Below are positions 19,684 through 34,600 of a DNA stretch of 64,000 nucleotides, in pieces (positions within the stretch are counted from its first letter, which is position 1; every line of letters begins with the position of its first letter). Source of the DNA: Elmis aenea. Its lineage: Eukaryota > Arthropoda > Insecta > Coleoptera > Elmidae. Location: contig OX393579.1 of NCBI GenBank assembly GCA_947652605.1, positions 40,740,970-40,804,969 on the forward strand, given 5' to 3'. The notes under the pieces are model-generated. The model did no database searches. It was not told where the DNA came from and saw only the letters and a program-made list of their open reading frames with translations. Position numbers and translations under genes: made by a program.

Positions 19684-22600
19684 CTGAAAATTTAATATTA
19701 TCGTGAAAAACCAAAGAATTATTGAAAAAGAGATATTACCTAAGGTGCCAATTTCCCACAACACCACTGCAAATGCCCATACGTCACTTTTACTGTCATA
19801 AAACTGATCCTCTATTGCCTCAAGTGCCATCCACCTTAGGGGAAGTTTCTTCAATTTGTGAATTACATATGGCCCTGTTCTTGATAATCCAAAGTCGGAT
19901 ATTTTCAGAGTTTTGTACTCGTCTATTAAAATGTTTCGGGCTGCTAAATCTCTGTAATAATAAAAGAAGATTTCATTTCACATTTTAACACCTTAAGGCA
20001 CCAATTTTTTTAAAATTTGTTTGTCAAAAATGATCGTTTTTGTTTACAAAAAAGTTATAGCAAGGTATAGTGTAAAATGTAAGATATTTTTAGGATAACT
20101 CAATTAGTGCGGACTGCTTATGACATGAGCACACGTTTATCTGAAGAGGTTTGGCGTGGTAATAAGTGCTAATTGTTTTTTAAAACAGTACCGCTATTCT
20201 CACCAACGGTACCTAATTATGTTTCTACTATATCGTATCAAACGTATCTTATAGAGGCGTTAAATGTTTAATTCTGCACAATGTAGGTCCGCCCGTGCCA
20301 GACACGGGCATGCACCGAATCTGACACCGTGTCTGACACGGGCATGTGCCATGTGCCTTAAGGGGTTAAGTTAGTAGTTAACCAGTAGACGTTGCAATAC
20401 AAGAATTTGGCCAAAAAGGCTTTAAGCAAGTCAAAACGCATTGGTGACCTACACACCAAATTTTAAAACACATTTTTTGGGTAAAAAAAAGGGTGATGTG
20501 ATTTTGGTTAAAAAGAATGGCCAAAAATACACTAGGGCATTTTTTTATAATAAATAAATTTGTGTAACAATGAACGTTTTTCCCAAAATAGATTGTTACT
20601 GTAGCAGAGGCAGGTTAATCCAATAAAATTTTTGGAGCCCCCAAAATTTATCTGACGACAAAAAAAGGCTTTGTGTAAAAATATATCTTATAAAATATTT
20701 TTCTATACCTTTTTTTCTATAAATATACCGATAAATTACATCAATAAAAATATAAGCTATTCTGAATAATTTTTTAGAAAATACAATTAAAAACAACAAC
20801 ATTATTTAATGGTTTTCGTTCTGTGTACAAAAACGCCATATTATTTAACCTTTCCTCTAACATGACAATGATGGTTTTTTAGTATTTGTAACGGCGAGAA
20901 AGCTCTTCCCCATGCATTTGAAATAGTAATGGTAAAGAAAAAAATTAAATAATTTTAATGTATTGAGAACATTTTATTTGCATATTAATATGGTATATTT
21001 TTGTGGCGCTACTGAATTTGTTTTTATCTTCACAAATAAAAAAAAAGGAGTTGTTTTACTCAGGGCCGGTGCAAGATTATCTGACGGCCCTGGACAAAAA
21101 AAACTTAGGCGCCCCTATACATTATGATTTCATCCTCTGCCTCATATACAAACTGTTTATCTTTTTTTTTCCTTAGTCGAACTCTTTCTTGTTCAAAATT
21201 AGACATTAGACTTTAAAATTCAGCGCTGTTTCCCGCATTTGTTAACAGTTTTTCAAATTCATCATTTCGTTTTTTTTTATGAGTAGGGCGGGCGCCCCTG
21301 TATCTTAGCGCCTCTAGGTAATTCCCTATAGTCGCCTAATGGTAAAACCTGCCCTGGATTTACTCCATCATTAAAATGCATAATATCAATATCACTCTTG
21401 TTAGTCTCTTTCAATTTTTTAACTCTTTTCTTTTCTAAATCATGCAAACTTAAATCATAGAATATTTTAATTTTTTTATACAGTCCTTATATACAGGGTG
21501 ATTCTTAAATATTGCAAAAAATTTGGGAAGCAATCTCTTATCGAAAATTAAAGGGGGTTTTCCTTGGACGTCTCCTTTTGAAGTTACACGCCCTAAAGAC
21601 GAGCGGTAAAATTAGGTTTTTGTTTAATTTTTCAAATCTGGATAAATGTAGGACACTGATGTTGTACTGCAGGTTTCGCAGGAAAAGTTAAAGAATAAAA
21701 AAAAGAAAATTTATAATGTTTACCTTAACAACAAATTTAAAAAACCTTCTTAACTTGTATCACATAAGTTTTAAAAGGTTTTTACCTTTATTTTTATGTT
21801 TTCACAGCTTACTTGGTGTTTCTTTAAAAAAAAAATTAGTAAACCTTCGCAACTTGCGTATTATTGAAAATAACTACATCAACCCTTAAACATTTGGAAT
21901 GAAAAAAAAATAAGGAATTTAAATAAATTTAAATAGCCAACTATAGCTTCCATTTAAAAAAAGGGAAGTTTGTATCATGCATTTTTAACTACAAGCGTAA
22001 AAAAGTGTTTTTAGTATAATCGAATTTTACATAAAAATATCTAAAAACGATCTTTATAAATTTTTTGGATATTTACAACAATAATAGAGATGTGTACATT
22101 ATAAACATGACAAAAAAAAAAACACTTTTTTCTAATGACTCAAATACCGGAAATGAAAGAATATTTTGGGAACGGTTCTAAGTTTCTCTAAAGAAACTGC
22201 ACATTTTTGGTAATTTAACCGTTTCTCTATCTTGAATATTAAGCGAGATACCAATGTAATCCAATCGAATTTGAACCACCCTGTACAAACTTTTCCAGAT
22301 AAAAGTGGTGTATACAGGGTGTCCCAGTTAACGTGAACAGCATGGGGATCTCGTAAACGGTAAGAGATACAGAGATGGTTGAATGAGTCAAAATGATCAA
22401 TGATTCAAGACCAACTATTCTAGGAAAAAAAACTAGAAAAAAGTTGACAGTTTTTGCGCTATGAAACGAGAAAAACATTATTTTTTTAATGGTGTCATAG
22501 CCAACTACGACGCGTATTTGAATTAAGAAAGTTGATGTTAAAATAAGACAAACAAATGAAGATAGGAAAAATTTATTAACAAATTTCAATTGTACGCAAA

Positions 22601-25600
22601 AAAGTGTCCTGATAACGTCGAAAAATATTTTGAGTATGATTTTAAATAAGCAAGTTAAAAGCAAAAATCGAAAACTTTATTTTTTGGTTTTTCATGAATA
22701 GCGCAATAACTGTAATTTTTTTTTCACGTTTTTTTTCCATAGAATAGTTGCTCTTAAAAAATAGATCATTCTCACCCCTTTAACCAACTCTGTATTTCTT
22801 ACCGTTTACAAGATCCCAATGCTGTTCACGTTAACTGGGACACCCTGTATACGCAGCACGAGTAATGATCACCTTTGTATAGAAACACAAACATATTAAT
22901 TGTTAACGAAGATATTTACCTGTGAGTAATCGATATTTTTTCAAGGTGCTCCATGCCTTTGGCAATTTGCAAAGCAAAGTTTTGTAATTCTGTGTGATCA
23001 AGAACACATTCAATCCTATTTTTAAACTGGGTAGATGTTGGAGATGGGGTTCCTTCGCTTTCAAGATATGTATATTCTGCTGCAAATATAGAAATATTTC
23101 ATTTACAAATATCGTTTACCGAAAAGATGTTTTATTGTCTCACTTTCAGTTACTGACGGTCGAGCAGAAGTAGATTTTGAAGTTGATCCATCAGGTTCTA
23201 TGTAACAGCAATTACTTGTAGTTCTGTAAAATAAAAAGTATTTGAATGTGATTATTTTATTTAACAACCTAATTTCGTACTCAGTGCCTGAAGAATTCGA
23301 TTCAAAAGTTAATTTACGATATCTCCATTTTTTTCGTAGATCCAACAAGTAATTTCTTAAATCTCCACACGGAACTAACTCCATTATCATCATATATGGT
23401 TCCTTAAGAGTACAACAGCCATACATGGCAACAATATTAGGATGTATTCCTATTCTCTTCATAATCGTTATTTCACTTAAAAAGTCGTCCAACTCTTCTG
23501 GTTGTGCCTTTTCTATTACGACAAAAACACATTTTTCATTATTCGTATAAACAAACATGTACTAAGCAATTATAATTTGATGGAATTCCATAGGGTGGAC
23601 CAAATTCGAATGTTTTACGGGATATCTCGGTTACCACAAAAGATAGCGAAAATCTGATATTTGTCTTTTAGATTTTTTTTAAAAATAAATACTCCTGTGT
23701 TATCAGATTTTTTATATCACTATTCATTTAAGCAGTACAGACGAAAAATGAAAGTTCATCGTTTTTGAACATTTTTTATAACTTTTTTATTTAGTAAAAT
23801 AAAACTAATAGGTACAGGTTTTTATGCTTTATTTAAAAATTAATATAATTTTTTAACGACCTTGATTTTTGAGATATGAAGTAAACCTATATTTTGTTTT
23901 AAATACAAACTTTAGTAGGCCATAATTTTATATAAAAGAGCATTTTTTTAACTTTCTATATACCGTTTAAGATTTTTTCAAAAACTTTCCACCATTTTAC
24001 TTGCAAAGGATGCGCGCATTGGTAAATAGAAAAAATTAGATTTTGTATTTGACGGTTTCATGGCCTACGCGATCGCAAAAATTACCTTTATTATTCAACA
24101 TTTCAGTTTTTCCACTATTTTTCCGAAGGAAATTGCCAGTAGCACGTATAACTCTGGAAAAAATTTAGTTTTGATGTCCTTGATCAAATTCTAGCGATAA
24201 CGTATCGTGACCCTCCCTAGTGAGATACGGGTAGTTTTGTTAAAATTGTATTATCAGTGTTCGCCATGATTTCGTAAACAACTAGACGTCATTTCCTAGT
24301 AAATTCTGCAATAGCTGCTACTTTTTTACCACTTACAATGTACATTTCTAGCATGTTAAATTTTTCAAGTGTTCAAACTAAGCCATGTTCATAATACCAC
24401 AATAAACACTTAAAAAATATTTAAAAAAACACGGTTTTGCTTATAAATTTACTTTGATATGACGTTTAGTTGTTTTTCAATAATTGCAAACATCACTTTT
24501 TTACGAAATGATAATAATATATATTTTTACCATCACACTGATACTCTGAATCGTAATTTAATTTTAATTTTGGATAAAAAGTAATTCAATTTTATTTTAT
24601 TACCTTTTAATTTGTTAATTGTAGTTTGTCGGTTTTACAGATATAAACTTGAGCGTAAAAATTAAATGTTCAATTGTTATAAGACACTTACCTTTTAATT
24701 GTTTAACAGCTACATTCACAAAACCTGTCCGACCAGCAATACCCATCGCTTTACCCAAGAAAACTTCACCAAATGCTCCTATGCCTATGGTGTGTTCTAA
24801 TTTTAGCCTAACTCTGGGAAATTCGTAGCTATCTACATTTCCATCCTAGAAGAACATAAGTAATAATGAAGTGACAAACACCAACATGTGTAAAATTAAG
24901 TAGTAACGTAAAATATAAATTACGAAGTTCATAAACAACATATTTAGATCTTAAAAGACGTTGAATTAAATAATAAGTTTAGTATTCTATTTAATCCCAC
25001 TTAATATGTTTTTTAAATTTATAGTTGTATCAAATGATGAGTTACAATATGTGCTCCTAGAGTTTTAAAATGCAAATAAATAGGTACCTTAAACTTTGGT
25101 CTTACACAAAAATATCTATTTTTCTTTGTTTTTTTTTGTTAAACTTCTACTTTCCATAATCATTTATATGTTGATAGTTTGATAGTTTTCAAAAATCAAT
25201 AGTTTTGGTTTATGCATAAGTCAGCGACATTGTGTACTTACCAAAATCTCTTTTTCAACATAAAGGCAACTCTCAACTTCTCGTTTTGAGATTCTGAAAA
25301 AAAATTACTTTTATTTATTTATAAACGAGAGTCAATCTAAATTGATTAAGAAAAAAAAACATAATTTATACTTTTAAGATTATATTTCAGTTACGTTCAA
25401 AGTAATTCCGTTCAGTTTACTCATCACCATTCTTACCGTGGTTCACGTGTGTATTCAGATCGCGCAGCAGACTGCTATAGGGGGGTTGACCCCCTCTTCA
25501 GTCGTAAGAGGTACAAGGATAATGGGTAAGAATGTGGATAGTCAAGGATGGGCAAGGATAGGCGGAAGTACTGCCACAGCATTTGCCTTCATTATAGAGG

Positions 25601-28600
25601 AAACCACCTGAAACCTCTACAATGACAGTCGGCTGAGAATCAAACCCACGACCTCCCGATTACAAGCTAGGTTGTTAACACAACCAGCCACCAAGCTCGG
25701 TATTCTTACTGTTCACTCCTTAAAAGCTTCCAACTGGGGTTTCTTTATTTTGTATTAAGATCTTTGTAATTTTATCATAACTTATAAGAATTTTTTATAA
25801 CTATCTTTAGTAATATTAAACTATGGAAAAACTTTACTTCTATTTCAAAATAGTTTTTCTGCTATATAATAACAAATTTTGTACACCCGTAGCATGCGTA
25901 TAAAGCCCGGTCTCCATAACAAAGTTTATCTCATTAAAATAAGTTCACAGTTCTATTTTTGTGTACCCTGGTATTGCAAAGCAAAATAGCTTATAAATAA
26001 AATTTTATTGATAATAACGATGTCTCTTTGCTGTTAGATGCTCTCAAGACAATTCCACCCATCAATAGAGACTGAGAGAGCATTTTATGCAGCAGAACTT
26101 TCTGTTAATAAATTAAGAGTAAGACTAAACGACAAAAGCATAGATTATCTTTGTTTTCATAAATCAGGTTACAAAAATTCATGCTAAAAATTATATTATT
26201 GTGTTCATCATAATGGAGTTGCAATAGACTAATAATCTTTCTCTCGAATATTATTTTATTATTTATAATAATCATGGAGGAAAATGTGTTACATATACTG
26301 TTAAGTAACAAACCGCTCCCTTCCTTCCTCGGTTTACTTATTTCAAAATATTGACATAATTTATTACATTCCGGGATCCCGGAAAATTCCGGGGAGAGGT
26401 CCGATTTCTTTCTGGAATCCCGGAATGAGCAAAATTGTCAAACATTTTATTTATTTAGTCATGAGTCTTTCTACTGTTAGGTGTAGGACTGTTGAATTGT
26501 AATGTGCTGACTTTTTTTCATGTTTTTCTGTCTTGTGCTAGCCTTTTTATGTCTTTCCATTTGATGTTTCTATCTGCTGCTGCTTTTTTAACTTCGTCGT
26601 GCCAGGTTTTTCTCGGTCTACCTCACTTGTTTTTTCCCTGTGGTCTTGCTTCATATGGTTTTCTGGTTAACCTTTCTTCTTTCATCCTATAAATGTGACC
26701 CAACCATCCCAGCTGTCTTTCCTGTATTTTTGTTTCAACTGATTTTATATTTAATTGTTCTCTATACAGGGTGAGTCATGACGGACGCGTCGGAGTTTTA
26801 TGGCGAAACGGTTTATATTTTCCAATTTCTGTCGCTGTTAGATTATGTAAGTCAATAAGGGCTACATTTTAAAAATATTTTTAAACATACAGGGTGCTCC
26901 AAAAAAGAGTGGCATATCAAAGTTATACTTTTTCTTATGGAACACCCTGTATATTTTTACATTTTTGGATTCCTCTTTAAATTTAATTAAAAAGATGTAT
27001 TAGGTCATATGGGTCTTAAGTCAACCGTTCTCGTGAAAATTGCATTTTCATGAAAATACAGCGTTTTCAAAAATTTTCAACATTTAAAAACTTTGAGAAG
27101 TCTGAAGAAATTCGCTTGGAGATAAGATTGACAATAGATTATGTAACACTTTGCATCACCTACATTTTTAAAATATTATACAGGGCGTTTTTTACGCTTG
27201 GTCAAACTTGTGAAACTTTAAACATCGATAACTCATTTTTTTTAAATACAACCCCTTATATTTTTTTACACCATCTTATAGAAAATTTAATTCTCTTTCG
27301 AAAACATTCATACTGTTTTATACCTAAAATTGATATTTTCCGAGATATCGCGATTTTATTGTTAATTATTAGGGCAATGTAATATTTTCGAGTAGGCTAC
27401 GAAGGTAGACAGCGGTAATTTGAAACAATTGAACGAAAAAACAAGAAAGGTTTAGTTTTATCTTTTGCCTACGCATTTTTAACATTTTTTTATAGTGAAG
27501 AGGAATTTCACGTTTAAATCGAGATTTCTTACAATTATTTATGCATTTATTTATTGGACCAGTATGATAAGATGATTAGTAAATCATATAAACTATTTTT
27601 TTTGTATGATACGACTCTCGGTTCTACCAAAATGTCTTTGCTTAACTTCTGGTCTTACGCATTTTGCAAACATTGTGTTTTATACAGTGTGCACAATGTT
27701 TAATGAAGGTAAGTGTTAATGGTGTCTTAACTAAAATATAAATACACAGAAAATATTTCAAATTGGGACCGTAGTAACTTTAATTGTACATTTATAAAAA
27801 TATTTCCAGTGATAACTAAAATGTATGTAATAATAATTCAAAAACTTTTGAGACAATCACTCCTAATATGTTGCGTAATGTAAGGCGTTCACTTGAAAAG
27901 AGGATCACAATGTGTATTCAAGAGGATGGTCGTCATGTTGAACATTTATTGTAATCGGCTGTTAAATTTTGTTTTTGAATTATTATTACAGTTTAGTTAT
28001 CACTAGAAATATTTTTATAAATGTTCAATTAAAGTTACTACGTTCCCAATTTGAAATATTTTCTGTATTTATATTTTAGTTAACACACCATAAACACTTA
28101 CTTATATTAAACATTGTGCACACTGTATAAAACACAATGTTTGCAAAATGCGTGGAACCAGAATTTAAGCAAAGACATTTTGGTAGAACAGAGTGTCGTA
28201 TTATAAACATACAAAAAAATGGTTTATAGGATTTAGTAATCATCTTATCATACTGGTCCAATAAATAAATGCATAAATAATTGTAAGAAATCTCGATTTA
28301 AGCGTGAAATTCCTCTTCACTATAAAAAAATGTTAAAAATGCGTAGGCAAAAGATAAAACTAAACCTTTCTTGTTCTTTCTTTCAATTGTTTTAAATTAC
28401 CGCTGTCTACCTTCATAGCCTACTCGAAAATACTACTTTGNNNNNNNNNNNNNNNNNNNNNNNNNNNNNNNNNNNNNNNNNNNNNNNNNNNNNNNNNNNN
28501 NNNNNNNNNNNNNNNNNNNNNNNNNNNNNNNNNNNNNNNNNNNNNNNNNNNNNNNNNNNNNNNNNNNNNNNNNNNNNNNNNNNNNNNNNNNNNNNNNNNN

Positions 28601-31600
28601 NNNNNNNNNNNNNNNNNNNNNNNNNNNNNNNNNNNNNNNNAACTGATAAGTAATGCACAAAACATACTGGTAAAGAAGCAATTCAGCTCGACTCTACTAG
28701 TATAAATACATACAATTATAGAATTGTTAATTTCTAAATTCTCTTTGCATGATTAAATACTTCTAAAATAGCAGAGTGAAATTTGTTTTTCGATTGCTCT
28801 ATAAATATTTTTGATGAGTTTTGTTTTTAAAAGAAACGCCATCTGATTGTTTAATGCCAGTAAATACTAAACATTATTTTTATAACGATCATAGGAAATA
28901 ATTTTAATTATAATTTATTAAAACATTAAAAATAAAATTAACTTACAATTAGACCAGTGGTTTCCAATTCGTAAGGCACCCCCTTCCCTCCTAGGGAAGC
29001 GTGAGACTATAGCAAGGCGGGCGCGCAGCTTTTACCAAAATACAACTTTTTTTTTATAATACAACATTCCTTGTAAAATTTGTGTATTTAGTGGATATTT
29101 TTGAAAAACTCGGTATTATAAATATTTAATTTATGTAATTAGAGTGTTAAAAAAATTGAGGGGACGCAACAATTTTTTTATGTAAAAAGGGGGGCCCAGT
29201 TACAGGAAATTTGGAATCCATTGAATTAGACCTAATACCTTAAATTTAGTAATAAACCGTTTTATCAGTAGCTATCTGTAAACTAAAGAAGTTACTAAAT
29301 AGTTCAGATTTCTTGTCGTAACTTTATATTTTCTTAAATATCATAGGTATATGAGGTAAATTTATCAAATTAAAAAAATACGTAATAAAAAACGAGTATA
29401 CGTTGTGTTTGGCGTTTTAATTTAAAAAGGAGTTTCATTGTGGTGAAGTTTACATTTACTTACATGGTAGGTACTGTAACATAGTCGTTGCTTGGATTTT
29501 CATCGCCATACCAAAGCCTCCGTTGCTTCAAAAAATGATTTTTTCGTCATAAAAACACAACCAGTTACAACCAAAACTATGACAAAAATAACAGGTAGCA
29601 CTATTTGAACAACACCTGCCTTGGATGTACTCTATAAAAATATTACATTGAAGATTACTCCTTTAAAATTAAACCATTTATTTACCGAATCGACGTTTTC
29701 TCCAAACTCCATATCATAAGCTTAAAAAAAAGCAAATTAAACTAATTATGAATTATTATATGTGTCTATTTTTATTACCTGAAAAGATAAACTCATTATA
29801 ATCGGATTCACAGCTATAATTGTTATATAATGACAGCAAAATTTCATACGGAACGTTATATTTTAAGAAGTTTGAAAAATTGAAGATGGCCTTATGACGA
29901 ACATTTTCTATTACTGTGGGATATAGATATCCAAACGGTTGTGGAATTACATCAAACACTCGGTATCTGAAATTTTTAAAATCATAAGCAAAAATTAAAG
30001 CAAATATGACATACAATGTAATGAATGATGATTCGTAACTGCGTGTTTTAATAGCTCATGAAGAAAACTTGACAATTATTACTAAAAAAAAAAATAAACG
30101 TTTCTTATTTTAAATAATTATAACCGACAGTGTCGAATTTGGTTTATCAAATTAAAAAATATGTAAAATACCTGACATGAACAAAATTTGCATTTACTTA
30201 TAATACTTATTTATTTATACAGGGCTCGAAACCAAAAAAAAATTTGGTTAACGGTTAACCGAAATCGAGATCTTTATTTTTATAACAGTTTTTGTTGAAA
30301 AACCGGTTTTATTCGTAAAAAACCGGTTTAGTGTAAAAAACCGATTTAAATTATAAACCGTTTTAAAAAACCGATTAAATTAACCGGCTTTTAAAATTAT
30401 TTAGATCAGGAATGCAAAGAATGAAAAGATATTATTTATTTATAATTTTATAATAAATGTACAATCAAGAGTTCAGTAATGACTTTTGGTAAACTAATCG
30501 CATTTGCTACAGATTTTGTATTTTTCATCGTAATTTTTATTAAAAAAAGATGTTAAAAAAAACGGTTTTTTATTATTTTGGTTAAAGGTTACCGTTTTTT
30601 TTCCCTTTAAAAATAACGGTTTGGGTTTCGGTTAAAAATCACTTTTTTTGACAAAAAATAACGGCTAACCGGTTTTTTAAACCGGTTTAAAAAACCGGTT
30701 TCATGCCCTGTTTTATACATTTAAAATTTGTCATTAATATTGTTATCAGTAATATAATTACTTTATTATCGTTATATAGGGGCAATAGGATGAATTAAGT
30801 TTCAAAAGCTCTTACTTGACAGTAATTATAGTTAGTTGATATTGTTTTGAGTTAAAATAGAACCAGAGTGCAACAGATTGTCAAGTTTTAAAATTGCAAA
30901 GGAGGGATGCATTACCTTTTTAACACATTGTGTGGAATGCCATCGTAATCAAAAACATTAAGACCTCGTTTTACCGGTGTAAAAATTTCACATTTTTTAA
31001 AAATCTGTATTTCAACATGACAACCGAGACACCGTTTTCCAAGCAAAACAGTGAAAAAGTGACGAGGCGAAACTTTTAATATACAGAGGTGCGCAAAAGT
31101 ATAGAAACAGGCAAATATCTATAACATCATTAAAGATATAGTCTATTTCAAGATATTTTAACCTGCTAATAATAGCATTATCTACTGTAATTACTAGTAA
31201 TCCGCAAATCGCTAGTTCTGCCCCGCAGGGGGGTGTAAGGACCGTACTGTACAGAATTAACGGTTTCTGTAATTCAATCTACTACAGGTATAAACAAGGG
31301 TTCTTAATTAAAATTTTAATAAAGTAAACATTTGTACATTTAGTGACAAAGTTATTCAAGTGTTAAGTTTATAATTGATATCTACACATATTTATTAACT
31401 ATAATAAAACGGTGCTATGTATCGATAAAACTATTATTATTTAATACGCCTCTGAAACATAAAGAGTTCACTACAGATTTTCAAGGGATTATCTTATCTC
31501 TCCACGGGTGCCTAATAATACTAATTGTTAAAATAAAGTCAGGTTAAAATATCTTGAAATGAACTATACTACAATGAAATTTTGTATCCTAGTATTATCG

Positions 31601-34600
31601 TATTTTTCGGATTCGATGAAAATATTAAGGTTGCAATACGACTTCCGGTTCGACCGGAAACGTACTCAAACTTTGAATTTTTAAATAGAACACCCTGTAT
31701 ATTTTTATATTTTTGGATTCCTCAATAAATTTTCTTTAATGATGTATTATGTTTTATCGGTCTAACTAAAATAAAAATAAAATTAACCTTTTTATGAAAA
31801 TTTTGAGCGATTCAGCGTTTTCCACTTTTTTTAAACATTTTAGTTCTTTAAAAAGGCAGTAGAATTTTGTTTGTAAATTAAATTGACAATAGAATAATTA
31901 AACCTTTGCGCTAGCTACATTTAAAAAATATTATATAGGGTCATGGGCGTCCACAGGGGAGGGCATACGGGGCACTTGCTCCTCCCTGGAATCGAGTACC
32001 TACTCCATTAATAACCAAGTGAAAGAGGGTCAAGTTAAAAGTTCGTTAATATTTTAATGCATTCTTTTGGAAGCTTTGCTTCCCCCTGGATAATTTTCTG
32101 CGGACGCCCGTGTATAGGGTGTTTTATACGGTTGGTCAAACTTGTGAAACTGTGAACAGCGTTAAACCAATTTTCTTAAATACAACACCCTATATGCTTT
32201 TACATAGTCTTGTAGAACATTTGATTGTCTAAAAAAAAAAAAACATGTTTTATACCTTAACTGATATTTTACGAGATATCGCGATTTCATTGTAAATTAT
32301 TAGGGCAACGTAATATTTTCGAGTAGGCCTAGAAGGTAGACGGCGGTAATTTTGAAACAATTGAAAGATAGAAACATAAAAGTTATTATTTTATGTTTTC
32401 CTTACGAATTTTCGACAATTTTTGTAACTTTTAATCCTGAAGGTGTAATTTTACCATTTTTTACGTTTAAATCGAGATTTCTTAAAATTATGCATCTATT
32501 CATTGGACCATTGTCATGGGACCAGGGCCGTGCCGTGCTATGATGCAGAGAGGCGGCCGCATCAGGCGGCACCGTAAATGGGCGGCATAAGCAGCGAAAT
32601 CAAAATACAATTTGAACCATTCAATAATTAAAAATCTGGCAATCACGAAGAGAAGGTTTTTCCGGCTAATTCACAAGTGACGCAAACTTAAGAATAACGT
32701 ATAGTATATGGCCATCTATCTTTGATATTCCATACATGAAAAGATTCACTATAAGGTTAGGATATTTACTAATTCCTTGTTACTTATTGTTCATACCATA
32801 CGTACAAGTTCTTTGAAATTTTATACTTCCCACTATACAGCTCATTGCGCTGCTTAACTCAGCTTATTTACCACTTGTGAATTACCCGGAGAGACCTTCT
32901 CTTCGTGATTGCCAAAAATCTTTACCCAACGCTCTTCTACATTGGTTTTAATGTTAGTTTATATTCTGGACATTACCCTTAATTCTCTTAATAAACGATT
33001 CACGCTTCTGGAAACCCATAGCAAAAATTTTCAGTTTTTATATGACATTTCACTCAAGGATATAGATGAGAAAACGCTAGAAAATTTATGTACCAGTCTC
33101 CAGTCAATACTTTCGGTCGAAAATGAATCAGATATAAATGCAAATGATCTTCAAGAAGAATTACAAATGCTACCATATTCCATGAAACCTTTGGATGTCT
33201 TAAATTATTTGTGCCAAAATAACTTAATTACTTTGTATCCGAATACTGTTGTAACTCTGAGAATTTTATTAAGACTCCCTGTAGCTAGTGGGGAAAGAAG
33301 TTTTCCCAAATTAAAATTAACAAAACACTACTTAAGAAGTTCAATAAGCCAAACAAGAAATCTGTCATTAATTTCTATTAAATCTACATTAGCTTCCACT
33401 CTAGACTACACATCCCTAATTAACGAATTTGCTAGTTAAAGTTAAAAGGGTAAAACTGTAGTAGATTGTTGTAGTTGATAGTTGTTATCATTATTTTAAA
33501 ATAGTATTCGTACATTTTGTGCAGTTAAAAAAAATCCCAATCAAAGGTTATTTAAAAACAAAAGCATTTAAGGGTGTAATGCTAACGAAATAAAATTTAA
33601 CTACGAGAGAGTCAACATAGTTCTGAATGAGATGAACTTATACAGGGTGTAGACGCGGATCACGCAACATAGCAATTTCAATGGTAAAATTTTAAAAGTC
33701 GAATTCTTGCTCCGCTAATTATTTTAGAAAAAAAGTGCAAATACATTTTTTGTAGAGAAAAAAATTCTGTATCCATAAATGTAATCAATATTACTTTTTC
33801 GTTTTCCAAAAACAGAAAAATAAGCAAATTAAAAAACGCGTTTTCGCGAAAATCTGTAGTGCCTTGGAATTATGCTACGACAGCTGCCCATCTTACTAAC
33901 ACTTACTGTCACTTTGACGTTTGAAGTTTATTCTTAATTATCATTTTTATTATATCTTGCAATGAAAACATAACTAATTGTGTAAAATAAATGTTTGATA
34001 AAATATAAAGGATAATTAAGAATGAATTTCGCGTCAAAGTGACAGTATAAGTGACATTAGGCTGGGCAGTTGTCATACCATAATTCCAAGGCACTACAGA
34101 TTTCTGTCCAAACGCGTTTTTTAATTTGCATAATTTTCAGTTATTGGAAAATGAAAAAGTAATATTGATTACATTTATGGATACAGAATTTTTTTCTCTA
34201 CAAAAAACGTATTTGCACTTTTTTTCTAAAATAATTAGCGGAGCAAGAATTCGACTTTTAAAATTTTACCATTGAAATCGCTATGTTGCGTGATCCGAGT
34301 CTACACCCTGTATAAATCGCGTTATTGACGTAGCATAAGTATACGTATCCATAGATGTTAGGAGGTAGATGTTTCTTTGTTGGATTGACAGCTTAATTGC
34401 CTGAATGAGTTATGGACACTGTTTTTAAAAAAGCGGACGACTCATAGATTTTATACATCAATGCATGTTACATTTCCCGCGTATTAGTCCCTAGTCAGCT
34501 AGTCGATAAGAAAACATTTAAATACCTAGTTTTACAGTGTAGCTTATCTTAATGCCACAAAAAAACAACGATACCTTGCAAAGCGCCTGATAGTTAGGCA

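Noticed and set aside
22239..22664. 141-residue minus-strand reading with hydrophobic stretches
   Set aside because: It spans the junction of an R2 fragment and a foldback; content is repeat-derived.
23103..23558. One 151-residue kinase exon without an intron
   Set aside because: The middle of this reading (23224-23280) is an intron with good GT/AG borders; reading through inserts A+T-rich residues.
28413..28681. Open readings across the N run
   Set aside because: They consist of unknown residues and have no evidential value.
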